DNA from: Rhizobium sp. C1 | Lineage (GTDB): Bacteria > Pseudomonadota > Alphaproteobacteria > Rhizobiales > Rhizobiaceae | Reading direction: 5' to 3' | Assembly: GCF_021026335.1 (NCBI RefSeq) | Contig: NZ_JAJNCY010000006.1 | Coordinates: 1 to 64,000, forward strand | Length of the DNA: 64,000 nucleotides | Shown here: piece by piece, positions 26,289 through 35,838 of the stretch | How positions within the stretch are numbered: the stretch's first letter is position 1 | How the letters are laid out: each line of letters starts with the position of its first letter | Position numbers and translations under genes: made by a program | The notes under the pieces: generated by a model | Seen by the model: the letters and a program-made list of their open reading frames with translations, nothing else | Told to the model about the DNA's origin: nothing | Database searches by the model: none

Positions 26289-27323
26289 TCAGCCCCGCGA
26301 TTCGATCCCCTTGAGGAAGTTCGCGACGTTCAGGCCGATCTCCGGCACGCCATAGCCGCCCTCCATCAGCGTCAGCACAGGTACGCCGCTGCCGGCGATC
26401 ATCGCACCCATGCTGATATAATCCGGGCTTGTCAGCTTGAAGAAGCTGATCGGATCCTTCTCGAACGTATCGACGCCCAGCGACACGACAATGGCTTCTG
26501 CGCCATAGGTCTTGATGCGGACAAGTGCATCGGCCAATGCTTGCGACCAGATGCTCCAGGGCGTTCCCGGCGGCATCGGATAATTCGCGTTGAACCCTTC
26601 GCCCGGCCCTTCGCCTGTTTCGTCCGCATAGCCGAGGAAGTAAGGGAAGGCATCGACCGGGTCGCCATGCAGCGAGGCAAAGAAAATGTCGTCGCGGCGA
26701 TAGGTAATGTCCTGCGTACCATTGCCATGGTGGAAGTCGACATCGAGGATCGCCACACGCTTCGCGCCGTGGTGCAGAAGACGCTGTGCCGCCACGGCCG
26801 CGTTGTTGATGAAGCAATAGCCGCCATAGGTATCAATGCCGGCGTGATGGCCCGGCGGGCGGCAGAGCGCGAAGGCACTCCGGTTGCCCTTATTCAACCA
26901 ATCCGCGCCTTCAAGCGCGCTGGATTGCGAGGAAAGCACCGCCTCATACGTGCCCTTGCTGATCGAGGTCTCGACGGAATTGGCATAATAGCCAAGCGCC
27001 CCGTCGATATTGCGCGGCACACGCGCCATCTGCGTGCGCCGAACCGGCAGCGTCACCGGGATCGCCTCGCCGGCAAACCCTTCCGCCGCCCAGCGGTCCC
27101 ATGCTGTCGCCAGAAACTCCAGATAGCCGCGATCATGAACTTTCATGGCCACGTCGAGATTGTAATCCGCCGGCGCGGACACGTCCTTGAACCCGGCGCT
27201 CTGCACAGCCTCGAGAATCCACTCCGCTCGGAACGGCCCCTCGAAGGGCTTGACGAGTTCACCGCCATGCAGCTCCGTCTTCGCATCGCGCAGCTTGTGC
27301 TTCTCGGAATAGATGATTTTCAT
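26289..27323 (-). CDS. Histone-deacetylase-family / acetylpolyamine amidohydrolase-like enzyme
   Basis: A 344-residue zinc amidohydrolase. The active-site motifs are RPPGHHAG (tandem histidines), LDVDFHHGNGTQDI (zinc Asp and His) and SLGVDTFEKDP (second zinc Asp). The C-terminal MEGGYGVPEIGLNV carries the catalytic Tyr. The N-terminus MKIIYSEKHKLRDAKTELHG matches acetylpolyamine amidohydrolases more than sirtuin-independent protein deacetylases, so the likely reaction is removal of acetyl groups from polyamines. Confidence 0.85.
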   Translation of the reverse strand: MKIIYSEKHKLRDAKTELHGGELVKPFEGPFRAEWILEAVQSAGFKDVSAPADYNLDVAMKVHDRGYLEFLATAWDRWAAEGFAGEAIPVTLPVRRTQMARVPRNIDGALGYYANSVETSISKGTYEAVLSSQSSALEGADWLNKGNRSAFALCRPPGHHAGIDTYGGYCFINNAAVAAQRLLHHGAKRVAILDVDFHHGNGTQDITYRRDDIFFASLHGDPVDAFPYFLGYADETGEGPGEGFNANYPMPPGTPWSIWSQALADALVRIKTYGAEAIVVSLGVDTFEKDPISFFKLTSPDYISMGAMIAGSGVPVLTLMEGGYGVPEIGLNVANFLKGIESRG

Positions 27324-27364
27324 GAGGACTCCGCTGGATCTCTGATTTTTCGGCCCTTCAAATC

Positions 27365-27387
27365 AAAAAGGGCGGCCGAGGCCGCCC
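27365..27387 (-). terminator. Rho-independent terminator of pheT
   Basis: On the minus strand GGGCGGCC-TC-GGCCGCCC is followed by TTTTT (complement of 27365-27369). A perfect 8-bp GC stem downstream of pheT. Confidence 0.85.
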
Positions 27388-27414
27388 CAATCAATCACGA
27401 GATGCGAGCACCGA

Positions 27415-29844
27415 TCAAGCTCGAAGGCTCCCGCCGGTCGTCTTCTCGACATTGGCGATGATGCGCTTCGTCAGCCCGTCGAAATCTTCATCCGTCAGCG
27501 TGCGTTCTGCCGGCTGGATCGTCACTTCAATGGCGACCGACTTCTTGTCCGCGCCAACCGATGCGCCTTCGAAAATGTCGAAGACATTGACCGCGCCGAT
27601 CAGCTTGCGGTCGGCAGAGGCTGCCGCGCGGATGATCGCGCCGGCTTCCACCGCCTTGTCGACCACGAAGGCGAAGTCGCGGCGCACGGCCTGGAAGGGA
27701 GAAAGCTCCAGAACCGGCTTGGTCTTGGTCGCCTTCTTCTTCGGCTCGGGGATCGCGTCGATATAGACCTCAAAGCCGCAAAGCGCGCCTGAAACGTCCA
27801 GCGCATCGAGCGCCTTCGGATGGAACTCGCCGAACGTGCCGAGGATGACTTTCGGGCCCATCTTGATCGTGCCGGAGCGGCCGGGGTGATACCAGTCCGG
27901 CCCGCCCTTTTCGATCTGCACATTGCCCATCGGCATGCCGCAGGCTTCGAGCACGGCGAGCGCATCCGCCTTCGCATCGTAGACATCGACCGGCTTGCCG
28001 CCGCCCGACTTGCCGTTCGACCACATGCGCCCGGCACCGGAAAGCGAGGCTGTGCCGCGACGCACGCCGCCGGCCACGCGCCGCTGGCCTTCAGGCCGGT
28101 CGCTTTCATAGGTGCCCGACACCTCAAACAGGGCGACGTCGCCATAGCCGCGCGCCGCATTGCGCTGCGCAGCAGACAGCAGGCCCGGCAGAAGCGAAGG
28201 TCGCATGTCCGACATGTCGGCGGCAATCGGGTTGGAGAGCTTCAGCGCAGCACTGCCGCCGCCGAAAAGCGCGGCCTGTTCGGCCGGAATGAACGACCAG
28301 GTGACGGCCTCGCCCATGCCGCGAGCGGCCAGCGCCCGCTTGGCCGCGCGGGTGCGGATCTGCAGCGTGGTCAGGATCTTGCCGTTGACCGCGCCATGGC
28401 TGTCGAGCGGCTGTGCCTTGACCTGATCGACGCCATGGATGCGCAAGACCTCTTCCACGAGATCGGCCTTGCCATCCACATCGGGACGCCAGGACGGAAC
28501 CGAGACCTTCAGCACATCGCCCGAACCTTCGACGCCGAAGCCGAGCTTGACCAGAATGTCGCGCGACTCCGCAGCCGGAACATCGATGCCCGTCAGGCGC
28601 TTGACCTCGGAAACCGGGAAATCGATGACCTTTGCCCTATAGCCTTCATAACCAACGACGTTCGCCTCTGCAGCGACACCGCCGCAAAGCTCCAGCACCA
28701 GTTCGGTCGCGCGCTCAAGGCCTGCCACCATATATTCCGGATCGACGCCACGCTCGAAGCGATAGCGTGCATCGGTGATGATGCCATGCTCGCGCCCGGA
28801 TTTGGCGACGTTCAGCGGGTCCCAGAGAGCGGATTCGATGAGGACATCGACCGTGCTTTCGTCACAGCCCGAATGCTCGCCGCCCATGATGCCGGCGATG
28901 GATTCCACGCCCTTGTCATCGGCGATGACAACGTTAGCCGGATTCAGCTCATATTCGCGCGTGTCGAGCGCCAGCACCTTTTCGCCGGCCTTGGCGCGGC
29001 GGACGGTGAGGTCGCCGGCAACCTTGGCCGCGTCGAAGACGTGCAGCGGGCGGGCCTGATCGAAAGTCATGTAATTGGTGATATCGACCAGCGCATTGAT
29101 CGGACGCAGTCCGATCGCCGTCAGCCGCTTCTGCATCCAGGCCGGCGAGGGGCCGTTCTTGACGCCGCGTACAAGACGAAGCGCAAAGCCGGGGCAGAGA
29201 TGCTTGTCGTCCGCGATGAAGTCGAGCTTTACCGTAACCGGTGTCTTACCATCAACCGCGAAGGCGGGCGCTTTGCGCGTCTTCAGCGTCCCAAGACCGG
29301 CCGCCGCGAGATCGCGCGCGATGCCATAGACGCCGGTGCAATCCGGACGGTTCGGCGTCAGGTTGATCTCGATGACCGGGTCGTCAAGCCCGGCATAGGC
29401 CGCGTAAGATGTGCCGAGCGGCGCATCTTCCGGCAGGTCGATGATACCGTTATGATCATCGGAGACCATCAGTTCCTTCTCGGAGCACATCATGCCATGG
29501 CTCTCGACGCCGCGGATCTTGCCGACGCCGAGCGTCACATCGATGCCCGGAACGTAAGTGCCGGGTTCCGCAAGCGCCCCAATCAGGCCCGCCCGCGCAT
29601 TCGGCGCGCCGCAGACGATCTGGATCAGCTTGCCATCGCCCTTGTCGACGCCAAGCACCTTCAGCCGGTCGGCTTCCGGGTGCTTTTCCGCCGTCACGAT
29701 CTTGGCGATGGTGAACGGCTTGAACACGGCGCGATCATCGACATCCTCGACCTCAAGGCCGATGGCCGTCAGCTTCTCGCAAATCTCATCAAGCGTCGCG
29801 TCGGTTTCAAGGTGATCCTTGAGCCAGGAGAGTGTGAATTTCAT
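27415..29844 (-). CDS. pheT: Phenylalanyl-tRNA synthetase beta subunit
   Basis: The 809-residue beta chain of the tetrameric synthetase. The N-terminal EMAP/OB-type tRNA-binding domain is [20 protein letters not shown], followed by B3/B4 editing ([17 protein letters not shown]), B5, and the C-terminal RNA-binding fold ([18 protein letters not shown]). Normally adjacent to pheS, but here separated from it by three small genes. pheT starts 14 bp after the unknown membrane-protein gene. Confidence 0.96.
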   Translation of the reverse strand: MKFTLSWLKDHLETDATLDEICEKLTAIGLEVEDVDDRAVFKPFTIAKIVTAEKHPEADRLKVLGVDKGDGKLIQIVCGAPNARAGLIGALAEPGTYVPGIDVTLGVGKIRGVESHGMMCSEKELMVSDDHNGIIDLPEDAPLGTSYAAYAGLDDPVIEINLTPNRPDCTGVYGIARDLAAAGLGTLKTRKAPAFAVDGKTPVTVKLDFIADDKHLCPGFALRLVRGVKNGPSPAWMQKRLTAIGLRPINALVDITNYMTFDQARPLHVFDAAKVAGDLTVRRAKAGEKVLALDTREYELNPANVVIADDKGVESIAGIMGGEHSGCDESTVDVLIESALWDPLNVAKSGREHGIITDARYRFERGVDPEYMVAGLERATELVLELCGGVAAEANVVGYEGYRAKVIDFPVSEVKRLTGIDVPAAESRDILVKLGFGVEGSGDVLKVSVPSWRPDVDGKADLVEEVLRIHGVDQVKAQPLDSHGAVNGKILTTLQIRTRAAKRALAARGMGEAVTWSFIPAEQAALFGGGSAALKLSNPIAADMSDMRPSLLPGLLSAAQRNAARGYGDVALFEVSGTYESDRPEGQRRVAGGVRRGTASLSGAGRMWSNGKSGGGKPVDVYDAKADALAVLEACGMPMGNVQIEKGGPDWYHPGRSGTIKMGPKVILGTFGEFHPKALDALDVSGALCGFEVYIDAIPEPKKKATKTKPVLELSPFQAVRRDFAFVVDKAVEAGAIIRAAASADRKLIGAVNVFDIFEGASVGADKKSVAIEVTIQPAERTLTDEDFDGLTKRIIANVEKTTGGSLRA

Positions 29845-29858
29845 CGTCGTTGCTCTCT

Positions 29859-30281
29859 TTATGCAATCGGCACAAGCCGCTGGATTTCGTCTACTGTGAG
29901 ATTTGTCTTTTCAAAACAATCAGCACGCATTTCGTTGCACATATCTGCGACAAGTCGCCTTACGTGGAGTGGGTCGCGGTTGAAGCGCTCAGCGTTCGTC
30001 TCTTTGTAGTAAAGCGAAAGAGCGCCAACTCTTTGAACCACGCGATCTGAACCGATAACCAATAACTCTAGCTCATTCTGATTGTGCGCTCTTGTGACGC
30101 CTTGGTCTGGCTGAAGCGTGTCCGTCATCACTAGGAATGTGTTCAGATAGTTCCTATAAGCGTTCCGACGAAGTTCCACCAAAGCAGTCCTTCTATCAAC
30201 TGAACGCTGATAAGAATAAGTTACAGCAGCACCCAAGAGCCCCAGTAGCGTTACGAGAACAGGAATATATTCCGAAATCAC
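29859..30281 (-). CDS. Small membrane protein of unknown function coupled to brnA
   Basis: A 140-residue protein. The N-terminal segment [20 protein letters not shown] is one transmembrane helix. It is followed by a basic, probably helical cytosolic part ([40 protein letters not shown]). It starts with GTG at 30281, overlapping the brnA stop (GTGA), so its translation is coupled to the antitoxin. No known family is recognised. The position suggests a third member of the toxin-antitoxin unit, or cargo travelling with it. Confidence 0.65.
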   Translation of the reverse strand: MISEYIPVLVTLLGLLGAAVTYSYQRSVDRRTALVELRRNAYRNYLNTFLVMTDTLQPDQGVTRAHNQNELELLVIGSDRVVQRVGALSLYYKETNAERFNRDPLHVRRLVADMCNEMRADCFEKTNLTVDEIQRLVPIA

Positions 30282-30592
30282 TTTCCGCCCGCCTTCACAT
30301 GTTCGGCCAGTATCTCATTGATCCGGCTCTGCCAGCCGGGGCCGGTATGGCGGAAATAGTCCACCACTTCACGATCCAGCCGCAGGCCGACACGTTCCTT
30401 CACCGGCGCCTTCTGTGGACCGCGTTCGCCACGCATGCGTTCGAAAGCCTTCACAACATCAGGCATGACCTCCGTCGAGGGGCGGAAATGTCTGAGGTCT
30501 TCGGCCGTCAATTCCCGCACTTCGCCATCGTCGTCCGTCAGAGGCAAAAGACTATCCGGCAAGATCGGCATAGAGAGCTTTTTCTCTTTCAT
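30278..30592 (-). CDS. brnA: BrnA-type antitoxin
   Basis: A 104-residue antitoxin. The C-terminal ribbon-helix-helix part is KERVGLRLDREVVDYFRHTG, then GWQSRINEILAEHVKA. This matches BrnA, which neutralises BrnT and binds its own promoter. It overlaps the toxin gene by 41 bases, with the toxin first, as in Brucella brnTA. Confidence 0.88.
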   Translation of the reverse strand: MKEKKLSMPILPDSLLPLTDDDGEVRELTAEDLRHFRPSTEVMPDVVKAFERMRGERGPQKAPVKERVGLRLDREVVDYFRHTGPGWQSRINEILAEHVKAGGK

Positions 30593-30833
30593 TGGCTTTC
30601 CTCAGCGAAATGACCCTGATCCGTTCCTCGCGTCGCGTCCAGCACGCGACATGGAGTCGCTCTGCAATGAACCCGAAAGTGATGAAGCGGACCTCACCAT
30701 AATCAGTTCTGTTGTCCTGAGCCGTGAAGGCTGTTTGCATGTCGATATCGGAAAAGGACGCGAAATCTATCCCGCGCTCCCGCAGGTTTTTCTGGCGTTT
30801 ATCCTCGTCCCATTCGAGTTCCATACATACCAT
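30552..30833 (-). CDS. brnT: BrnT-type ribonuclease toxin
   Basis: A 93-residue RelE-fold toxin: MELEWDEDKRQKNLRERGIDF, then GEVRFITFGFIAERLHVACW and RREERIRVISLRKANEREK. The Lys/Arg/His and WT/YT patterns of BrnT are recognisable. Start is at 30833, or four codons later at the MELEWDED methionine. It lies directly downstream of pheS, with a perfect palindrome between the two, and would cut mRNA under stress when BrnA is lost. Confidence 0.88.
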   Translation of the reverse strand: MVCMELEWDEDKRQKNLRERGIDFASFSDIDMQTAFTAQDNRTDYGEVRFITFGFIAERLHVACWTRREERIRVISLRKANEREKALYADLAG

Positions 30834-30837
30834 ACAT

Positions 30838-30861
30838 ATTTAATTGTGGCCACAATTAAAT
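30838..30861. promoter_or_regulatory. Perfect 24-bp palindrome, candidate BrnA operator
   Basis: ATTTAATTGTGG (30838-30849) is followed by its exact reverse complement. It occupies the gap between the pheS stop and the brnT start. BrnA is a ribbon-helix-helix repressor that autoregulates, so this is the expected operator position. The GGCC centre flanked by A/T arms gives a symmetrical site. Confidence 0.7.
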
Positions 30862-31943
30862 CAAGTGCTCAAGCCCCCAAACAGCGTCGGCATGTCCAGC
30901 GGCCTGAACCCGTAGTGGTTGATCCAGCGGATATCGGCGTTGAAGAAGTCGCGCAGGTCCGGCATGCCGTATTTCAGCATGGCGATGCGGTCGAGGCCCA
31001 TGCCCCAGGCAAAGCCCTGATACTCGTCCGGATCGATGCCGCCGAAGCGAAGCACGTTCGGGTGCACCATGCCGCAGCCGAGGATTTCCATCCAGTCCTT
31101 GCCTTCGCCGAACTTCACCACCGGACCCGAACGGTCGCACTGGATATCGACCTCGAAGGAGGGCTCCGTAAAGGGGAAGAAGGACGGGCGGAAGCGCATC
31201 GTCACGCTGTCGACCTCGAAGAAGCTCTTGCAGAACTCTTCCAGCACCCAGCGCAGGTTCGCAACGTTCGCCTTTTTGTCGATGACGAGGCCTTCGACCT
31301 GATGGAACATCGGCGAATGCGTCGCGTCGCTATCCTGGCGATAGGTCTTGCCGGGAATGATGATGCGGATCGGCGGCTTCTGCGCTTCCATCGTGCGCAC
31401 CTGCACGGGGGAGGTGTGCGTGCGCAGAACCTTACGCTCGCCGTTCTCGTCGGGCGGGAAGAAGAACGTGTCATGCATTTCGCGTGCCGGATGGCCGACG
31501 GGGAAGTTCAGCGCTGTGAAATTATAATAATCCGTCTCGACATCGGGACCTTCCGCAATCGAGAAGCCCATGTCGCCGAAAATGGCGCTGATCTCGTCGA
31601 CGATCTGCGTGATCGGATGGATACGGCCAAGCTCGGCGGGAGATGTGCGCACCGGCAGCGAGACATCGACGCTTTCGGCGGCAAGACGCGCGGCGATCGC
31701 GGCGTCCTTGAGGGACGCCTTCCGGTCGGCGATCCGCTCGGTGATCTCGTTCTTGAGAACGTTGATTGCGGCGCCGCGCGTCTGGCGCTCTTCCGGGCTC
31801 ATCGCGCCCAGCGTTTTCAGGAGTTCGGAGACCGACCCCTTCTTGCCCAGCGCATTGACACGCACGGCTTCGATCGCCGCTTCGTCAGCCGCCGCTTCGA
31901 TTTCCGCGAGCAGCGTGGATTTCAGACTTTCAAGATCGGACAT
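30861..31943 (-). CDS. pheS: Phenylalanyl-tRNA synthetase alpha subunit
   Basis: The 360-residue catalytic subunit. It has the N-terminal coiled coil (about residues 1-85), then the class II core with [29 protein letters not shown], motif 2 [12 protein letters not shown] with [17 protein letters not shown], and motif 3 [14 protein letters not shown]. Start MSDLESLK at 31943. Its stop codon forms one end of the palindrome preceding brnT. Confidence 0.96.
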   Translation of the reverse strand: MSDLESLKSTLLAEIEAAADEAAIEAVRVNALGKKGSVSELLKTLGAMSPEERQTRGAAINVLKNEITERIADRKASLKDAAIAARLAAESVDVSLPVRTSPAELGRIHPITQIVDEISAIFGDMGFSIAEGPDVETDYYNFTALNFPVGHPAREMHDTFFFPPDENGERKVLRTHTSPVQVRTMEAQKPPIRIIIPGKTYRQDSDATHSPMFHQVEGLVIDKKANVANLRWVLEEFCKSFFEVDSVTMRFRPSFFPFTEPSFEVDIQCDRSGPVVKFGEGKDWMEILGCGMVHPNVLRFGGIDPDEYQGFAWGMGLDRIAMLKYGMPDLRDFFNADIRWINHYGFRPLDMPTLFGGLST

Positions 31944-32015
31944 GCATCTCACCGTCTTCTGATAGGAGCATCATGACAAAGCTGGTTAGCCGTCCTTCAT
32001 GACGCCTGAAACAAG

Positions 32016-32050
32016 AAAAAACCCGCGCTAGCCCTGCCAGCGCGGGTTTC
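32016..32050 (-). terminator. Rho-independent terminator of the rpmI-rplT operon
   Basis: An 11-bp perfect stem, AAACCCGCGCT / AGCGCGGGTTT on the minus strand, is followed by a T-run (complement of 32016-32021). It sits between rplT and pheS, so pheS should have its own promoter in 31944-32015. Confidence 0.9.
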
Positions 32051-32091
32051 CCAATATTGAGGTCTCAAATAAGCTTGGGAAGCGCTGGAAC

Positions 32092-32496
32092 TTAACGTAC
32101 CGCGCCTTCAAACTCACCGGCCGTGCCGGAAGTCTTGAGGTATTCGAGAGCCTTCTTCGAAGCGCCAACGAGGGCTTCGAAAGCTTCCTTCTCATGGATT
32201 GCCATGTCGGAAAGAACCTTGCGGTCGATCTCGATGCCAGCCTTGTGCAGGCCGTCGATGAAACGGCCATAGGTCAGACCGTGTTCGCGGACAGCAGCGT
32301 TGATACGCTGGATCCACAGAGCGCGGAAATTGCGCTTGTTGATCTTGCGGTCCTTGTAAGCCCACTGCTTCGAACGATCGACGGCAGCCTTGGCGGTGCG
32401 GATCGTGTTCTTGCGGCGGCCGTAGAAACCCTTGGCCTGCTTGAGTACCTTCTTGTGCTTGGCGTGGGCGGTAACGCCTCTTTTTACACGTGCCAT
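32092..32496 (-). CDS. rplT: 50S ribosomal protein L20
   Basis: 134 residues, normal length. [20 protein letters not shown] and [20 protein letters not shown] are the conserved rRNA-binding arm. [18 protein letters not shown] follows. Cotranscribed behind rpmI and closed by a strong terminator. Confidence 0.98.
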   Translation of the reverse strand: MARVKRGVTAHAKHKKVLKQAKGFYGRRKNTIRTAKAAVDRSKQWAYKDRKINKRNFRALWIQRINAAVREHGLTYGRFIDGLHKAGIEIDRKVLSDMAIHEKEAFEALVGASKKALEYLKTSGTAGEFEGAVR

Positions 32497-32535
32497 GTCA
32501 TGATCTCCTTAAAGCTTTGAAAACGCTGCTCAGTC

Positions 32536-32739
32536 TCAGAGACCGTTGGGCAGGTAATTCTTGACGACCTTCTTGCCATCCGGCTCCGCCAGCACCATCG
32601 TGCCGCGAGCGTCGCGGATGAACTTGTTGGTCCGCTTGATCATGCCATGGCGCTTGCCAGCGGCAGCTGCCTTGACCTTGCCGGTTGCGGTGATCTTGAA
32701 CCGCTTCTTGGCAGACGATTTCGTCTTCATCTTGGGCAT
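32536..32739 (-). CDS. rpmI: 50S ribosomal protein L35
   Basis: 67 residues: [20 protein letters not shown] and the [19 protein letters not shown] segment are diagnostic. ATG 32739 is the conserved start; the longer open frame upstream is not part of the family. First gene of rpmI-rplT. infC, which precedes these genes in many bacteria, is 8 kb away. Confidence 0.98.
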   Translation of the reverse strand: MPKMKTKSSAKKRFKITATGKVKAAAAGKRHGMIKRTNKFIRDARGTMVLAEPDGKKVVKNYLPNGL

Positions 32740-32976
32740 TTTGCTACTCCGTTCTTGGTGTGTTTTTGGAAATGGCTGATGAGGCCTTTTCACAAGCATT
32801 TAGAACGGCCACGGCATGCCCTGCCGGACCGTTCGGACGGGGGCTTATAACCGCGGTGTTTGAAATACGCAACGGGGCAGGCAAGGAATCTTCTGTGAGG
32901 CAGGGATTCTTGGTCTCACACGGTCTTTGCCTTGAGGTTTGGCACCTGCTATCCGTCGCACCCATATCTAATAAGT

Positions 32977-34128
32977 ATGACAGAGATGCCCGAAAAGACC
33001 GCCATCCACCGTCTGGCCCTGACCGACTTTCGAAACTACGCAGCCGCATCGCTGCGTTTCGATGGCCGCCATGTCGTGCTGACGGGCGATAACGGCTCGG
33101 GCAAGACCAACCTCATGGAGGCCGTCTCCTTTCTCTCGCCCGGCCGTGGTTTCCGCCGTGCGGCCTATTCCGATGTCGTGCGCAATGGCGCGGAGGCCGG
33201 CTTCACGGTCTTCGCCGCCATCGAAGGCATGAATGGCGAGGCCGATATCGGCACCGGCACGGAGACTGGGCCGGAAGGTGCGGTCTCCCGGCGGCTGCGC
33301 GTCAACGGAGTCTCTGCGCCTGCGATCGACGACCTGCTCGATCACTTGCGCATTCTCTGGCTGACCCCGTCCATGGATGGCCTTTTTACCGGCGGTTCGT
33401 CTGATCGCCGACGCTTTCTCGACCGTCTCGTTCTCTCCATCGACCCGACCCACGGCCGCCGCGCCAGCGATTTCGAGCGCGCCATGAAGAGCCGCAACCG
33501 GCTCTTAAGCGAAAGCCGTTGGGACACGACATGGCTCGACGGGCTGGAGGAACAGATGGCGGGGCTGGGCGTCGCGATTATGCTGGCCCGGCGCGAAATG
33601 CTGGGCCTGTTGGCGCGGCTGGTGGAGGAGGGCGCGCCGGAGGTGGCCTTCCCGGTGCCGGCGCTTTCGCTCGCGGGCTTTATGGACGAAGATGGCGAAG
33701 GCCGCGTCGCTGCCGATCTGGAAGACGATTATCGGCTGGCCCTCGGCCGCGACCGCCCGCGTGATGCCGCCGCCGGCCGCACGCTGGAGGGTCCACACAA
33801 GACCGACCTACTGGTGCGCCACCGCGCCAAGGATATCGAGGCCGAGCGCTGCTCGACCGGTGAACAGAAGGCGCTGCTGGTCGGCCTCGTTCTGGCGCAT
33901 GCGCGGCTTGCTGCCCGCATGACCGGCTATGCGCCCATCCTCCTGCTCGACGAGATTGCCGCGCATCTCGACGAAAACCGTCGCGCCACGCTCTTCGATC
34001 TCGTTCACGAAATCGGCGGACAGGCTTTCATGACCGGCACGGATGCGGCAATGTTCAGGAGCCTCGGCGAACGCGCGGAATTCTTCCGCGTCTCGAATGG
34101 CACGGTCACGCGGGAGGATGCGCCATGA
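32977..34128 (+). CDS. recF: DNA replication and repair protein RecF
   Basis: A 383-residue SMC-like ATPase loading RecA at gaps. HRLALTDFRNYAAASLRF opens it, GDNGSGKTNLMEAVSFLSPG is Walker A, STGEQKALLVGLVLAHARL the signature, and ILLLDEIAAHLDENRR Walker B. ATG 32977 is the first methionine of the family N-terminus; 32986 is an alternative. Overlaps moeB by four bases. Confidence 0.94.
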   Translation: MTEMPEKTAIHRLALTDFRNYAAASLRFDGRHVVLTGDNGSGKTNLMEAVSFLSPGRGFRRAAYSDVVRNGAEAGFTVFAAIEGMNGEADIGTGTETGPEGAVSRRLRVNGVSAPAIDDLLDHLRILWLTPSMDGLFTGGSSDRRRFLDRLVLSIDPTHGRRASDFERAMKSRNRLLSESRWDTTWLDGLEEQMAGLGVAIMLARREMLGLLARLVEEGAPEVAFPVPALSLAGFMDEDGEGRVAADLEDDYRLALGRDRPRDAAAGRTLEGPHKTDLLVRHRAKDIEAERCSTGEQKALLVGLVLAHARLAARMTGYAPILLLDEIAAHLDENRRATLFDLVHEIGGQAFMTGTDAAMFRSLGERAEFFRVSNGTVTREDAP

Positions 34129-34904
34129 CAAAGAGCGGAATTCCGGAACCCCTTTCCAGCGACGAGATCGGCCGCTATGCGCGCCATATCGTGCTCTCGG
34201 AAATCGGCGGCCCCGGCCAGCAGAAGCTGAAAGCCGCGCGCGTCCTGATCATCGGCGCCGGCGGCCTCGGTGCGCCGCTCATCCAGTATCTCGCCGCTGC
34301 CGGCGTCGGCACGATCGGCATCTGCGACGACGACACCGTCTCGCTCTCCAATCTCCAGCGCCAGATCATCCACACGACGGACCGGATCGGCGAGGCGAAG
34401 ACACAAAGCGCCGCCGCCGCTGTCGCCGCCCTCAATCCACACGTCAACGTCATCCGACACGACCTGCGGCTGACCGCCGAGAACGCGCCGTATCTGCTGA
34501 AGGGCTATGACCTCATGGCCGACGGCTCCGATAATTTCACCACGCGCTATCTCTCCGCCGACATGGCAGAACAGGCGCGCATCCCGCTGGTCACCGGCGC
34601 TGTCGGACGTTTCGATGGCTCCGTCACGGTCCTGAAGCCCTACGAGCAGTCCCCGGATGGTCGTTTGTTACCCGGCTATCGCGATCTCTTCCCCGAGCCG
34701 CCGCCGGAGGGCATGGTCCCCACCTGCGCCGAAGCCGGCGTCCTCGGCGCGGTCACTGGCGTCGTCGGGACGCTGATGGCGATGGAGGTGATCAAGCTCG
34801 TGACCGGCGCTGGTGAGCCGCTTGTTGGGCGCCTGCTGCTTTATGACGGGCTGTCGGCGCGCTTCGATATCGTGCGTTACAAGCGGCCAGTTTCGGCGGG
34901 CTGA
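34125..34904 (+). CDS. moeB: MoeB/ThiF-family adenylyltransferase
   Basis: A 259-residue E1-like enzyme activating the C-terminus of MoaD or ThiS by adenylation. RYARHIVLSEIGGPGQQKLK, the nucleotide loop VLIIGAGGLGAPLIQYLAAAG, NLQRQIIH, and LADGSDNFTTRYL-type residues are present. The zinc cysteine pairs of E. coli MoeB are absent: YRDLFPEPPPEG has Asp for Cys, and the protein ends before the usual CPxC. VPTCAEAGVLG keeps the conserved cysteine. ATGA overlap with recF. Confidence 0.88.
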   Translation: MTKSGIPEPLSSDEIGRYARHIVLSEIGGPGQQKLKAARVLIIGAGGLGAPLIQYLAAAGVGTIGICDDDTVSLSNLQRQIIHTTDRIGEAKTQSAAAAVAALNPHVNVIRHDLRLTAENAPYLLKGYDLMADGSDNFTTRYLSADMAEQARIPLVTGAVGRFDGSVTVLKPYEQSPDGRLLPGYRDLFPEPPPEGMVPTCAEAGVLGAVTGVVGTLMAMEVIKLVTGAGEPLVGRLLLYDGLSARFDIVRYKRPVSAG

Positions 34905-35710
34905 GTGCGGTCGTGCTCGGCCCAATGCAGCCGGCGATGGTCGAAACCGCCGGCGAGTGTCGGCTTGATCACCTCGAAATAGGGCGACAGGTCGAAATCG
35001 CGCGGCGTGAACAGCGAATAGTCGCGGATATGCAGGATTTCCTCCCGCGAATAGTCTGACACGGCTTGGCTGTGCCCCGGCACATGCTCGATGGTGGGTA
35101 GGATCGGATAGCGAATGCTGTGAAAGGCCTGTGCGATCAGCGTCGAGCAGATCGCCCGCGTCGGGTCGCCCGATCCGAAGGCCAGCAGGCGACGGCGAAA
35201 GCGCACGGGAACGGGTGGTGCGGGCAGGAAATAACGCAGCAGGTCGAAAATATGCTTCAGGTCATATTTCATGCCGAGATGCGCGACCATGAAGGACACG
35301 AGATCGGCGCGGTCGCCCGGCGTCAGGCCCACCGGCCGGCAGATGCGTGTATTGTAGGTCTGATATTTGGATAATGGCGCAGTGACGCAACCTTCGCCGA
35401 GATTGGCTTCGATCAATTGCGGGCGCTCGGGCAATGGCAATTGTCTTTCCTCCAGACTGAGCGGCAAGATATCCCCTGCAAAGAAGGCCGCATGCGACCA
35501 GGTGGACTGCGTGACATATTTGATCGCTGCGGCCAGCTTGTTGTCGCCCTCGACAAGCAGGATATCGCCGGGTTGAAGCACACGCGCCAACGTATCCGGA
35601 TCGGAGGGCGTGTAGGGCTCGTAGCCGGAAGAGGGCGCCTGAAGACGATGCGCCAGAATCGCCCCGAACCTGTCCAGGATCGTATCTCTCCCCTCTGTCG
35701 CACTTCTCAT
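34877..35710 (-). CDS. Permuted papain-like amidase (YaeF/YiiX C92 type)
   Basis: A 277-residue protein. QPGDILLVEGDNKLAAAIKY is followed by STWSHAAFFAGD (putative catalytic His) and, after a permutation, TRAICSTLIAQAFHSIRYPI (putative catalytic Cys). This order is that of NlpC/P60-like YiiX/YaeF enzymes, which act on lipids or peptide amides. No signal peptide is seen. Its 3' end overlaps moeB tail-to-tail by 28 bases. Confidence 0.75.
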   Translation of the reverse strand: MRSATEGRDTILDRFGAILAHRLQAPSSGYEPYTPSDPDTLARVLQPGDILLVEGDNKLAAAIKYVTQSTWSHAAFFAGDILPLSLEERQLPLPERPQLIEANLGEGCVTAPLSKYQTYNTRICRPVGLTPGDRADLVSFMVAHLGMKYDLKHIFDLLRYFLPAPPVPVRFRRRLLAFGSGDPTRAICSTLIAQAFHSIRYPILPTIEHVPGHSQAVSDYSREEILHIRDYSLFTPRDFDLSPYFEVIKPTLAGGFDHRRLHWAEHDRTQPAETGRL

Positions 35711-35809
35711 CGCTGAAACCTCCCGACCAATTTGAGCGGCAAAAAGCCGGGCCTGTCGAGTTACAAACCGGCAAGGAAGCGATTGACCGCAGCCATGCGA
35801 GTCTCTAGA

Positions 35810-35824
35810 TTAGAATTATTCTAA
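35810..35824 (+). promoter_or_regulatory. Iron control element (Irr box) upstream of mbfA
   Basis: TTAGAA-TTA-TTCTAA is a perfect inverted repeat of the ICE type bound by Irr in alphaproteobacteria. It lies 15 bases before the mbfA start codon, as expected for Irr repression of iron-export genes under iron limitation. Confidence 0.8.
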
Positions 35825-35838
35825 AAAGGATGCCTCCC

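Noticed and set aside
27820-30009. A 729-codon plus-strand open frame opposite pheT
   Set aside because: pheT is unambiguous on the other strand; this frame has the composition typical of a complementary frame.
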